From: Candidatus Sulfopaludibacter sp. SbA3
GTDB taxonomy: Bacteria > Acidobacteriota > Terriglobia > Bryobacterales > Bryobacteraceae
Assembly: GCA_945900935.1 (NCBI GenBank)
Contig: CAMDKT010000197.1
Location: 1-9,261, forward strand
Reading direction: 5' to 3'
Length of the DNA stretch: 9,261 nucleotides
A program made the translations under genes and the position numbers. This document shows positions 1 to 7,887 of this stretch, piece after piece (position 1 is the first letter of the stretch; every line of letters starts with the position of its first letter). Under the pieces are notes generated by a model. The model was not told the DNA's origin and searched no databases. It saw only the letters and a program-made list of their open reading frames with translations.

Positions 1-85
1 ATTGAACGATCTCAGCTCAAAATGAAAATGGACAAGAAGCAGTGAGAGGGATCGTTGTTAGATTAGCGAGAACTCGGTAGTCTTG
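1..85. other. A+T-richer junction upstream of the truncated receptor
   Basis: This stretch has about 42% G+C over bases 1-90, clearly lower than the DNA that follows. All three forward frames contain stops: TGA at 3-5, 23-25 and 43-45, TAG at 59-61 and 78-80. None of them continues the receptor protein that begins at about base 83. One frame is open from the window edge to the TGA at 43-45 and ends in a lysine-rich tail (KMKMDKKQ); it could be the last residues of an upstream gene, but this is too short to support. The sharp change in composition exactly where the receptor homology starts suggests a rearrangement, an insertion edge or an assembly join. I recognise no terminal inverted repeat or transposase sequence. 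Confidence 0.4.
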
Positions 86-2956
86 AGAAGCCAGCAAATC
101 TACGGATATACCGTCGGCGGCCCGGTGGTGATTCCCAAAATCTATGACGGGCACAACAAGCTGTTTTTCTTCTATGCGCACGAGTACCGGCCCCAGCAGA
201 TTGCGATCAACGGGGGCAACCCCATCCGGCTGCGCGTGCCATCGGCGGCCGAGCGCGCGGGCGACTTCTCCCAGAGCCGCGACCAGAACGGCGCGCTGCT
301 CCCGGCTTTGATGGATCACACGACAGGCGCGGCGTTCCCGGGCCAAAGGATTCCGGCCGGACGCCTCTACGCCCCCGGCGTAGCGGTGCTGAATCGCTAT
401 CCGCTGCCGAACGTGACGCAAACGACCGGGACGAACTACAACTACGAGACGGCGGCGCCGACCTACCCGCAGTTGACCCAGCAGCCCGCCGTCAGATTGG
501 ACTACCAGGCCACGTCCAAGCTACGGTTTTCGGGCAAGTACTCCGGGCAGCGGCTACGGCCCGTAGCGCAGCCGGGCATTATTGAGGGCTTCTCGGATGC
601 CTACGTGCCGTATCCCTTCATTACCAACTACGGCATAACCGTAACGTACATGATCGGCCCCAAAACCTTCATCGAAGGCACGTACGGGTCAATCCAGAAC
701 GATCTCGCGGGCGGCAACGAGAACGGTATTCTCATCAACGAGGAGTCCAACCGCTTGAAGAGCCTCGCCAACTTTCCGATGCTCTATAAGGACGCCGGCG
801 TGATGGACGAGCGCTACTACGGCTTCGGTGTGATGCAGAAGCAGAAGCCGCCGTTCTGGGACGGCAAGTCGTTGAACCTGCCTCCGACCTTTGGCTGGGG
901 CAACCGCATCGGGGCGGCGCCGCCGCAGCAGCGGTATCCCGGTTGGCTGAACACCAACCGGACGCGGGACGTGGCGATCAGCATGACGCACGTTATGGCG
1001 CGCCACACAATTAAGGTCGGCTACTATTACAACAACAGCTTCAAGGCGCAAAACGTGGGCGCCGGCGGAGTTGCCAACCTGAGCTTCCAGGGTTTCGTGA
1101 ACTTCGGCAACGACACCAACAACATCCTCGACACCGGGTTCGGGTACGCCAACGCGGCGACTGGAGTCTTCTCGCAATACCTCCAGGCTTCCCGCTTTAT
1201 CGAGGGCAACCTGGTCTACAACCAGAACGAGTTCTTCCTTCAGGACAACTGGAAGGTAAACAACCGCCTGACGCTGGATTACGGAATGCGGTTTGTCAAC
1301 CAGCAGCCGCAGTACGACAAGTTCCTGCAGATGTCGAACTTTTTCCCGGATCAGTGGAAGGCCGCGAGCGCACCGGTGCTGTACATCGCAGGGTGCAGAA
1401 GCGGCGCGACAACGTGCTCGGGCAACGACCGCAACGCGATGGATCCGCGCAACAGGGCAATTCTGTCGGCGACGGGCGCGGCCAACACGCAGGCGGCCAT
1501 CGGCACCCCGATTCCCGGTACCGGCAACTTGCTGAACGGGATCAGGAAAGCCGGCGACGGGATCGCCAAGACGAACTACGAGTGGCCCACGATGGTCTTT
1601 GGACCGCGGTTCGGATTTGCCTATGACGTGACGGGGAAGCAGAACTGGGTGATTCGCGGCGGTGGCGGACTGTACTACGACCGGCCCGACGGAAACACCA
1701 CCTTCTCGACGCCGGGCAATCCGCCCACCGCGACGGCGCAAGACCTTCGCAACGGGCAATTGTCGACGCTCGGGCAGGGGCTGAGCCCGCAGCCGATACC
1801 GACGCTGATCACCTTCCAATACAAGGCGCAGGTCCCGGCGTCTTGGCAATGGCAGGCCGGCATTCAGAAATCGCTGCCGTGGGCGCTGGTCGGAGACATG
1901 ACATATGTCGGGAACCACGGGTTCAACCGCATGGGCGGCCTTCAGGGCGGAACACGCCAGAACCTCAACGCGGTGGACATCGGCGCGGCGTACCTGCCTG
2001 CGAACCAGGACCCGACCCTTGGCGCCAACGCGGTTCCCGGCCAGACGGCCTATACCTCGAATCTGCTTCGTACCTTCCGGGGTTTCTCCGGAATCGAAGA
2101 GAACCAGACGGACTTCTATGACACGTATCACTCCCTGCAGTTCAACGTGAACCGGCGGTTCCAGAGTGGGTTCTCGTTCGGCGCCAACTACACGTACGGG
2201 ATCACCCTCACTGGTAACACCGGGTTGGTCAAGCGCCTGCAGCACGCGCCCGACGGGACGATCTCGCTTCGTTCCGATCAGGCGGCGTACGAGCAGTTGA
2301 TGTCGACGCGGGATGTGATTCCTCACTTGTTTAAGGCCAACGGTATCTGGGACAGCCCGGGCGTCAATAACCACGGCGGCGTGCTCCGCGCGCTGACCAG
2401 GGACTGGCAGGTCTCCGGCGTGCTGACGGCACAGTCGGGGTCGGCCTACGACCTCGGCTACGGTTACGTGAATAATGGCTTCAATGTGAATATCACAGGG
2501 TCGCCCGACTGGGCCGGGCGGGTGATTATCAACGATATGGCCAAGCTCGGCGGCGGATGTTCCGATAACCAGTACGGCCAGTTCGATGCCTCGCAAATAC
2601 GGGGGCCGGGCTATCGGAGCGTGGGTATGGAGTCGGGCCGCCAATATCTGCGCGGATGCTTCCTCAAGCAGTTCGATATGTCGGTGGTACGCCGGATCCG
2701 CGTCACCGCCAGTGAGAGGTACCGGGTGGAGTTGCGGGCCGACTTCTTCAACCTGCTCAACACCTCGAACATCAATGGCCGCAGCGGCACGGCTCAGTTC
2801 GACAACCCGACGAGCATGACGCTGATCAACAACCAGTACAATGCCGACGGCAACGTGAACCAGAGCCGTCTGACGCCGCGGAACGCCGGCTTCGGCGCGG
2901 CAACCGGCGCCAGGGAAATGCGTAACATTCAGATCCAGCTCCGGTTCCAGTTCTGA
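83..2956 (+). CDS. Oar-like TonB-dependent receptor, N-terminally truncated
   Basis: This is the outer-membrane beta-barrel part of a large TonB-dependent receptor of the Oar/carboxypeptidase-regulatory-like type that Acidobacteriota carry in many copies; such receptors are thought to import glycans, peptides or other large nutrients. The 957 residues open at the family's plug-barrel boundary motif (YGYTVGGPVVIPK, then NKLFFFYAHEYRP). They continue through alternating aromatic barrel strands (for example NEFFLQDNWKVNNRLTLDYG and VIRGGGGLYYDRP) to a late FFNLLNTSN element. The protein ends in QIQLRFQF with a terminal phenylalanine, the usual Bam-complex signal. A Cys pair (C438, C445) probably sits in an outside loop. 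Missing are the signal peptide, the carboxypeptidase-regulatory-like domain and most of the plug, usually some 200 residues or more. The only start is a TTG at 83 with no convincing ribosome site, so the gene is probably broken or cut by a contig or assembly edge. The substrate cannot be read from the sequence. The family call is strong; functionality is doubtful. Confidence 0.88.
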   Translation: MRSQQIYGYTVGGPVVIPKIYDGHNKLFFFYAHEYRPQQIAINGGNPIRLRVPSAAERAGDFSQSRDQNGALLPALMDHTTGAAFPGQRIPAGRLYAPGVAVLNRYPLPNVTQTTGTNYNYETAAPTYPQLTQQPAVRLDYQATSKLRFSGKYSGQRLRPVAQPGIIEGFSDAYVPYPFITNYGITVTYMIGPKTFIEGTYGSIQNDLAGGNENGILINEESNRLKSLANFPMLYKDAGVMDERYYGFGVMQKQKPPFWDGKSLNLPPTFGWGNRIGAAPPQQRYPGWLNTNRTRDVAISMTHVMARHTIKVGYYYNNSFKAQNVGAGGVANLSFQGFVNFGNDTNNILDTGFGYANAATGVFSQYLQASRFIEGNLVYNQNEFFLQDNWKVNNRLTLDYGMRFVNQQPQYDKFLQMSNFFPDQWKAASAPVLYIAGCRSGATTCSGNDRNAMDPRNRAILSATGAANTQAAIGTPIPGTGNLLNGIRKAGDGIAKTNYEWPTMVFGPRFGFAYDVTGKQNWVIRGGGGLYYDRPDGNTTFSTPGNPPTATAQDLRNGQLSTLGQGLSPQPIPTLITFQYKAQVPASWQWQAGIQKSLPWALVGDMTYVGNHGFNRMGGLQGGTRQNLNAVDIGAAYLPANQDPTLGANAVPGQTAYTSNLLRTFRGFSGIEENQTDFYDTYHSLQFNVNRRFQSGFSFGANYTYGITLTGNTGLVKRLQHAPDGTISLRSDQAAYEQLMSTRDVIPHLFKANGIWDSPGVNNHGGVLRALTRDWQVSGVLTAQSGSAYDLGYGYVNNGFNVNITGSPDWAGRVIINDMAKLGGGCSDNQYGQFDASQIRGPGYRSVGMESGRQYLRGCFLKQFDMSVVRRIRVTASERYRVELRADFFNLLNTSNINGRSGTAQFDNPTSMTLINNQYNADGNVNQSRLTPRNAGFGAATGAREMRNIQIQLRFQF

Positions 2957-3016
2957 GGCGAAGCGCCCATCTTGCGGCTCAGATTTACTTCTAGCCGTAA
3001 CTCCATCGTCAAATTG

Positions 3017-3048
3017 AAGAGGGCCGGCGAACAAAGCCGGCCCTCTTT
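3017..3048 (+). terminator. Rho-independent terminator after the receptor gene
   Basis: A perfect 12-bp stem (AAGAGGGCCGGC at 3017-3028 pairing with 3036-3047) closes a 7-base loop and is followed by TTTCTCAT, a short pyrimidine tract. It lies 60 bases past the receptor stop codon. The hydrolase gene on the other strand ends at 3118, so the hairpin lies downstream of both genes and may act in both directions. The T-rich tract is better on the + strand. Confidence 0.85.
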
Positions 3049-3117
3049 CTCATATGTATCCCATCGCTACAGCCCTCCTTTTCACTCGCAGCTTCGCCGC
3101 TTCCCAGCGTGCCTTTG

Positions 3118-3915
3118 TCAACAGGACATTTCTACTTTGCCTTGACACCCTAAACCTTGGCCGGCATGTAGATCGACGTGGTCTGGCGCGCTGTTGCCGG
3201 CGAATCCCAGGATGCGCAGCCGGCCGCGGCGCGCCTCAGAGAGTTGCTGCATGCCGCCTGGGCCCCAACGGAGAACCGGGAGGCGGCGCAATTTGAGCTG
3301 GTCGAGGAGCCAGTCCGTTGTTTCGGTGGTGCTGGAGAAAGTTCCGGGGAAGACTTCGGAATGGGTGAGCAGCATTCGCTTGCGGCTTATAGAGGCGTCC
3401 CTGGCGAACCGCGGAAAGACATCCATGCCGGCCGGGTCGATGTCCTTGCCGGCGTAGTCCGTGTGGAGGCCATCGAGGAGCAGGACCGAGTCGATCCGTG
3501 AATAGGAATGGCCGAGGATGGCGCGGACGGCACCGTACCCGGCGCTGAAAGCCGAGAGAATGACGGGGCGGTTGGCGGAGCCGGCGTTGGCCTCGGCGAG
3601 CAAAGACTGGAAGGCTTCGGGGGGATTAAAGGCGTCCTGGCAGACACCGGAACCGGTGCCGAGATGGATTGCGATGACAGTCGCGTGCGCAAATGCGGCT
3701 GCGACAGATTGTTCCGGCAACCAGGCATCGCCGTGGAAGTGCAGGATGACTGGCGACGCCGGTCCGGGGTGTCCGATTGTCAAGGCTCGACCAGCGCGGC
3801 GGCTGTTCGAGGCTTTTTGCACGATACGGTCATGGCTGCGCGCTTGTTCCGTCATTGGCGACGGGTTCTGCGCCATTTGGAAGGCCAGACCAGCGACCAG
3901 CGCGGCGCTCAACAT
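3118..3915 (-). CDS. Secreted alpha/beta-hydrolase-fold protein
   Basis: This 265-residue protein has the layout of an alpha/beta hydrolase with a hydrophobic N-terminus (LSAALVAGLAFQMAQ) that looks like a signal peptide, so it probably acts in the periplasm or outside. Strand-turn HFHGD (residues 59-63) fits the oxyanion-hole loop. The nucleophile elbow is AFSAG with S124. LLLDGLH gives the likely acid D148, and APDHVDLH near the C-terminus gives the likely catalytic histidine H246. The last 15 or so residues (AGQGLGCQGK onward) are atypical and short. The start at 3915 lies 4 bp after the stop of the lytic transglycosylase gene, so the two are almost certainly co-transcribed and possibly translationally coupled. 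The fold and triad are inferred from motif order; the substrate (ester, peptide or peptidoglycan-linked group) is unknown. Part of the DNA 3' of it (2957-3117) holds the shared terminator and no other gene. Confidence 0.75.
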   Translation of the reverse strand: MLSAALVAGLAFQMAQNPSPMTEQARSHDRIVQKASNSRRAGRALTIGHPGPASPVILHFHGDAWLPEQSVAAAFAHATVIAIHLGTGSGVCQDAFNPPEAFQSLLAEANAGSANRPVILSAFSAGYGAVRAILGHSYSRIDSVLLLDGLHTDYAGKDIDPAGMDVFPRFARDASISRKRMLLTHSEVFPGTFSSTTETTDWLLDQLKLRRLPVLRWGPGGMQQLSEARRGRLRILGFAGNSAPDHVDLHAGQGLGCQGKVEMSC

Positions 3916-3919
3916 GCCG

Positions 3920-4561
3920 CTATTCTACCGGGCGAGGGGGTGTTATCTTTCCCATAATTTTTCGGACATACTCCTGTGTTTCGGGGATTGAGGGAATGCC
4001 GCCGGCCGCGTCGACACGGGCGGGCCCGGCGTTGTAGGCGGCTAATGCTTTGGCGATGTCGCCGCCGTAGCGGTCGAGCATTTGTTTCAAATATTGTGTG
4101 CCGGCTGCGATGTTTTGGCTGGGGTCAAAGGGATCGGAGACTTGCAGGCTTTCGGCGGTGGATGGCATGAGCTGCATGAGCCCCATGGCGCCCACGGGCG
4201 AAACGGCGCAGGGGGAATAGGCCGATTCCGCTTCAACCACGGCCTGCACGAGCCGGGAGTCCAGTTTTTGGCGCGCCGCTTCCCGGTCAATTATCGGTTT
4301 GACCTCGGCTGCGGACGTGGGCGGGCATTCGGGCGGCGGCGGCGCTGCGGAGGCGACTACACTTCCGTTACTGTCGGCGAACGGCGGCGGGTAGTTCCGT
4401 TGAATGACTTGTAGTTGGCGCTCTACGCTGAGCTTCTGGCGTTCGATGGCGGAAAGCTGTCTGGTGACCGGCGGCAGTTTTTTTGGCGCCGCGTCTTGCG
4501 CCCATGCGCAGGTCAGGCAAAATAGTCCAGCAACGATCATTCTCCACATCTGTTCTCTCAT
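3920..4561 (-). CDS. Secreted SLT-family lytic transglycosylase
   Basis: This enzyme is expected to cleave the MurNAc-GlcNAc bond of peptidoglycan with formation of 1,6-anhydro-MurNAc. The 213 residues begin with a signal peptide (MWRMIVAGLFCLTCAWA, likely cut after AWA at residue 21). A charged, probably helical stretch rich in Glu, Arg and Gln (about 35-57) and a proline-rich linker (about 58-82) follow. The C-terminal SLT domain (about 88-205) has the catalytic Glu in VVEAES (E112), then SPVGAMGLMQLMPSTA (121-136) and LAAYNAGPARV (173-183), all textbook motifs. No lipobox is present, so it is probably soluble in the periplasm. Two starts are possible, ATG at 4561 and ATG at 4549; the second has a weak GAGAG upstream and gives a more compact signal peptide. 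It heads a two-gene unit with the hydrolase and is divergent from the squalene-hopene cyclase gene. Confidence 0.92.
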   Translation of the reverse strand: MREQMWRMIVAGLFCLTCAWAQDAAPKKLPPVTRQLSAIERQKLSVERQLQVIQRNYPPPFADSNGSVVASAAPPPPECPPTSAAEVKPIIDREAARQKLDSRLVQAVVEAESAYSPCAVSPVGAMGLMQLMPSTAESLQVSDPFDPSQNIAAGTQYLKQMLDRYGGDIAKALAAYNAGPARVDAAGGIPSIPETQEYVRKIMGKITPPRPVE

Positions 4562-4633
4562 CGGCAGCGCCGCGCCATCGCAATAGATAAGATTTTTCGG
4601 ATAGGTTGCGGCGGCGTTATCCTAAGGGGAGCG
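4562..4633. promoter_or_regulatory. Divergent intergenic spacer carrying promoters for both units
   Basis: These 72 bases separate the start codons of the lytic transglycosylase unit (leftward) and the squalene-hopene cyclase unit (rightward), so promoters for both should lie here or reach into the flanking codons. The only A+T-rich core is at 4582-4597 (AATAGATAAGATTTTT), a plausible place for -10 elements. I cannot assign convincing -35/-10 pairs and see no clear operator palindrome. Confidence 0.4.
4625..4631 (+). promoter_or_regulatory. Ribosome binding site of the squalene-hopene cyclase gene
   Basis: AGGGGAG lies immediately before the ATG at 4634. The spacing of only 2-4 bases from the purine core is shorter than the usual optimum. 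It is still the only purine-rich element here and it supports this start over later in-frame codons, because residues just downstream already match the family N-terminus. Confidence 0.6.
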
Positions 4634-6598
4634 ATGAGTGCCGTTTTTCCGACGCAGCAACCGTTTCGCCGCCGATCGATTGTGGGCGAACTCCTTGAAG
4701 AACGCCAGAATCTTCGCGACGCCGCCCGTTCGGCGGCCGACCTCGGCGCCCGCGCATTAGTCAAAAAGCAGACGGCGGACGGCTATTGGTGCGGTGAGCT
4801 GTTGGCCGACATTTCACTGGAATCCGATTACGTTCTGTTGGAATTGTGGCTCCATCCGCCGGAACAGGGCGTCTGGAATCCGCCGTCCAAGCGCCGCTTG
4901 GAAAAAGTTTGCAGACGCATTCTCTCGCAGCAAATGGCCGATGGCGGGTGGTGGGTGTACCCGGACGGCCCGGCCGACATCAATTCGACGGTCAAGGCGT
5001 ACACGGCGCTGCGGATGTGCGGCCACTCGCCGAACTCGACGCCGATGCGGGCGGCTTGCAACCGCATTCACTCGCTTGGCGGTCTGCAGGCCTGCAACAG
5101 TTACACGAAGATCAATTTGAGCCTCTTCGGCCTCTATCCGCGGAAGTACGTGCCGACCATCCCGCCGGAGTTGGTTCTGGTCCCCGGCGGGTCCCTTTAT
5201 ATGGGCGGCATGCTGTACGAGATGGCGTCGTGGACCCGGGCGATTGTGGTGCCGCTGTCGATTGTGCAATCGGTGGGCGGCGTGCGGCCAACTCCGGAGG
5301 GGATCAGCGTCGACGAATTGATCCTGCCGGGCGTGAGGCTCGGGCTGCCGAAGCGCGACCGGTTCTTGTCGCTCCTTTTTCATCAGGTGGACAAGCTGTT
5401 GAAGCTGTGGGAGCGGCGCGGACATCGGGACGCCCGCACCGCGGCGATCCGGCAGGCCGAGCGATGGATGCTGGATCATTGCCGGAACAGCGATGGTTTG
5501 GGCGCTATCTATCCGGCCATCCAGTACACCGTGATGGCGCTGGAGGCGCTCAATTATCCGAGTGATCACCCGGATTTGATAGAGGCGAAGGCGCATTTCG
5601 AACGTTTGATTACCGAGACCGATGAGGATCTCTATTTTCAACCCTGCTTTTCGCCGGTCTGGGATACCGCTTACGCCGCATTCAGTCTGGCGGAGGCGGG
5701 CTACCCGAATGCAGAGGCGCTGCGCAAATCCGCCGATTGGCTGCTCGCCAAAGAGATCCGCCGCCGGGGAGACTGGGCTGTCAAGCGGCCCCATCTGCAC
5801 CCCTCCGGCTGGGCCTTCGAGTTCAACAATGAGCACTACCCCGACATAGATGACACGGCCATGGTGCTGCTGTGTCTGGAACATAGCGTGGCCTCCGATC
5901 CGGAGAAGCAGCGCGCCGTCGAAATGCGGGCTTTGGCCTGGTTGAAAGGCATGCAGTCGCGCGACGGCGGCTACGCGGCCTTCGACGCCGATAACGACTG
6001 GGGTGTGCTGAACTCGATTCCGTTCTCCGATCACAACGCGATGCTGGACCCGACGTGCCCCGACATTACGGGCCGCGTGCTGGAAGCACTGGCGCGGCGC
6101 GGGGTGCCGAAATCCGACCCCGCCATCCACGACGCGGTTCGGTATCTGGTGAATAGGCAGGAGAAAAACGGGAGCTGGTATGGGCGTTGGGGCGTTAACT
6201 ATCTCTACGGAACGTTTCTGGCGCTGCGTGGTTTGCGGGCGGCCGAATATGACGATCCGAACCTCTACCGGCGCGCGGCCGACTGGGTTGTTTCCGTTCA
6301 GAACGCCGATGGCGGGTGGGGCGAGAGCTGTCTGTCCTATGTGCGCGATGAGTTCGTCAGCGCGCCGTCGACGCCATCGCAAACTGCCTGGGCGCTGTTG
6401 ACGATGCAGGCCGCCGGGCGCAAGGAATCGCCATACGCCGAACGAGGCGTGCGGTATTTGATCGACACGCAGAGCGAGGACGGCTCGTGGCCGGAATCGC
6501 TGGCGACCGGGACCGGTTTCCCGAACGTCTTCTACATGCGATATACAATGTACAGGCATTACTTCCCGCTCTGGGTTCTGGGACTCTACTCACAATGA
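4634..6598 (+). CDS. shc: Squalene-hopene cyclase
   Basis: This class II triterpene cyclase folds squalene into hopene or diplopterol, the committed step of hopanoid synthesis, and works as a monotopic protein on the cytoplasmic membrane. The 654 residues match the usual length (about 630-730). The catalytic acid motif is DIDDTA at 404-409, with D406 the likely proton donor. Repeated QW motifs are visible: QTADGYW (from Q46), QMADGGWW (from Q100), QSRDGGYAAF (Q441), QEKNGSWYGRWG (Q509), QNADGGWGE (Q556) and QSEDGSW (Q613). MASWTRAIVVP (197-207) and the terminal TGTGFPNVFYMRYTMYRHYF are also typical. No signal peptide is seen, as expected. The position that I recall as the activating His of the Alicyclobacillus enzyme appears to be R481 (DITGRVLE); an Arg there is, as far as I remember, common in Gram-negative homologues. 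The gene opens a + strand unit and its TGA overlaps the next gene's ATG. No hpn accessory genes are in the window. Confidence 0.97.
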   Translation: MSAVFPTQQPFRRRSIVGELLEERQNLRDAARSAADLGARALVKKQTADGYWCGELLADISLESDYVLLELWLHPPEQGVWNPPSKRRLEKVCRRILSQQMADGGWWVYPDGPADINSTVKAYTALRMCGHSPNSTPMRAACNRIHSLGGLQACNSYTKINLSLFGLYPRKYVPTIPPELVLVPGGSLYMGGMLYEMASWTRAIVVPLSIVQSVGGVRPTPEGISVDELILPGVRLGLPKRDRFLSLLFHQVDKLLKLWERRGHRDARTAAIRQAERWMLDHCRNSDGLGAIYPAIQYTVMALEALNYPSDHPDLIEAKAHFERLITETDEDLYFQPCFSPVWDTAYAAFSLAEAGYPNAEALRKSADWLLAKEIRRRGDWAVKRPHLHPSGWAFEFNNEHYPDIDDTAMVLLCLEHSVASDPEKQRAVEMRALAWLKGMQSRDGGYAAFDADNDWGVLNSIPFSDHNAMLDPTCPDITGRVLEALARRGVPKSDPAIHDAVRYLVNRQEKNGSWYGRWGVNYLYGTFLALRGLRAAEYDDPNLYRRAADWVVSVQNADGGWGESCLSYVRDEFVSAPSTPSQTAWALLTMQAAGRKESPYAERGVRYLIDTQSEDGSWPESLATGTGFPNVFYMRYTMYRHYFPLWVLGLYSQ

Positions 6599-7887
6599 CA
6601 CGACGCACACTGCTCGCCGCTACCGCCCTTTCCGCCTCCCGCGTCCGAGGGGCGAATGAGAAGGTGAATGTTACATTGATCGGACTCGGCGGACGCGGCC
6701 GGGACCACGCGAATTTCTATGCGCAGGTTGCCGCGGCGAATATTGCCGGCATTTGCGATGTGAACCAGGCGGCTCGGGAGCGAGGCGTGGCGCTGGTGGA
6801 AAAGCTGACCGGCCGCAAGCCGAAAGAGTATTCGGACATGCGGCAGGTTTTCGACGATAAGAGCGTTGACGCCGTTTCCATGGCGACGCCGAATCACTGG
6901 CACGCGCTGGGGACAATCTGGGCCTGTCAGGCGGGCAAGGATGTCTATTGCGAGAAACCGGCCAGCCATAACATATATGAGGGGCGGCAGATGATTGCCG
7001 CCGCGCGTAAGTACGGGCGGATGGTGCAGGTGGGGTCGCAGAGCCGATCTATTGCCCATAAGATCGAAGCCATCCGGCTGCTGCATGAAGGCGTGATTGG
7101 CAAGGTGTATCTGGCCAAAGGGCTTTGTTATAAGCGGCGTAAGTCGATTGGGCGGAAGCCGAATCTGCCAACGCCGCCGGCGGGAGTCGATTGGAATACG
7201 TTTCTGGGACCGGCACCGCTCAGGCCGTTTAATGAGAATCGTTTTGCCTATAACTGGCACTGGTTCTGGGATACCGGCAATGGCGATATCGGGAATCAGG
7301 GCGTGCATGAAATGGACATTGCGCGATGGGGCCTGGGGAAATCGGAACTGCCGAAGAGCGTGTACTCATTCGGGGGTAAGTTCATTTACGACGATGACCA
7401 GGAGACGCCGAACACGCAGACGGCTATCTTCGATTACGGCGACGCGCAGATGGAGTTCGAAGTGCGCGGATTGATTACTCCGGAGGAAGGGAAGCTGGCC
7501 ATTCGCGGCGGTAACACCGTGGGTAACATTTTCTTCGGCAGTGAGGGCGTGTTAGTCGTGGATCTAATGGGATATCAGGTTTACAAAGGGGAAGAGCAGA
7601 CCAAGGTGATGGATGTTCGCTACAAGGAGCCGCGCGCGTGGGACACGGCACCGCACATGGCGAATTTTGTGGAGGCGGTGAAGAGCCGGAAGACGGCGGG
7701 ACTGCATGCCGAAATCGAGATTGGCGCCGGGGCGGCCGCGCTATGCCACATGGCGAATATCAGTTATCGGCTGGGCCGAAAGCTGGCTTTTGATCCGCAA
7801 TTGATGCGGTTCATCGGTGATGCCGAGGCGAACCGGATGATTACCCGGGAGTATCGACGGCCGTATGTTGTGCCGGAGAAAGTCTAG
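6595..7887 (+). CDS. Tat-exported Gfo/Idh/MocA family oxidoreductase
   Basis: This is a 430-residue NAD(P)-dependent oxidoreductase of the glucose-fructose oxidoreductase/inositol dehydrogenase family. The N-terminus MTRRTLLAATALSAS has a twin arginine (R3, R4) followed by a hydrophobic stretch and VRGA, a short Tat signal, implying export of the folded, cofactor-loaded enzyme. The Rossmann domain shows VTLIGLGGRGRDH (glycines 30-35), the ATPNHWH segment (97-103) and the family EKP motif (E120-P122). The C-terminal domain carries GDIGNQGVHEMDIARWG, with H238 and D241 in the usual catalytic area, and a DDQETPNTQTAIFDY block. An in-frame ATG at 6487 would give 36 more residues but lies inside the cyclase gene and destroys the Tat signal, so I choose 6595, which overlaps the cyclase TGA as ATGA. 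No strong ribosome site precedes it, which fits coupling to the cyclase. The substrate, probably a sugar or polyol, is unknown. Confidence 0.93.
   Translation: MTRRTLLAATALSASRVRGANEKVNVTLIGLGGRGRDHANFYAQVAAANIAGICDVNQAARERGVALVEKLTGRKPKEYSDMRQVFDDKSVDAVSMATPNHWHALGTIWACQAGKDVYCEKPASHNIYEGRQMIAAARKYGRMVQVGSQSRSIAHKIEAIRLLHEGVIGKVYLAKGLCYKRRKSIGRKPNLPTPPAGVDWNTFLGPAPLRPFNENRFAYNWHWFWDTGNGDIGNQGVHEMDIARWGLGKSELPKSVYSFGGKFIYDDDQETPNTQTAIFDYGDAQMEFEVRGLITPEEGKLAIRGGNTVGNIFFGSEGVLVVDLMGYQVYKGEEQTKVMDVRYKEPRAWDTAPHMANFVEAVKSRKTAGLHAEIEIGAGAAALCHMANISYRLGRKLAFDPQLMRFIGDAEANRMITREYRRPYVVPEKV

Noticed and set aside
689..3034. A 781-codon open frame on the minus strand opposite the receptor gene
   Set aside because: It is antisense to a clearly recognisable receptor barrel, is Arg/Val/Pro-rich and lacks any family motif; long antisense frames are expected in G+C-rich DNA.
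3178..3991. Several + strand frames of 87-157 codons opposite the hydrolase
   Set aside because: They are out of frame with any motif, while the minus strand shows a signal peptide, nucleophile elbow and histidine motif in order.
4814..6559. A 581-codon open frame on the minus strand opposite the cyclase gene
   Set aside because: It lies fully inside the cyclase gene, has shadow-like composition and no recognisable domain.
6487..6594. Upstream in-frame start for the oxidoreductase
   Set aside because: It would add 36 residues encoded inside the cyclase gene and bury the twin-arginine signal; the ATG at 6595 gives a proper Tat signal and an ATGA overlap.
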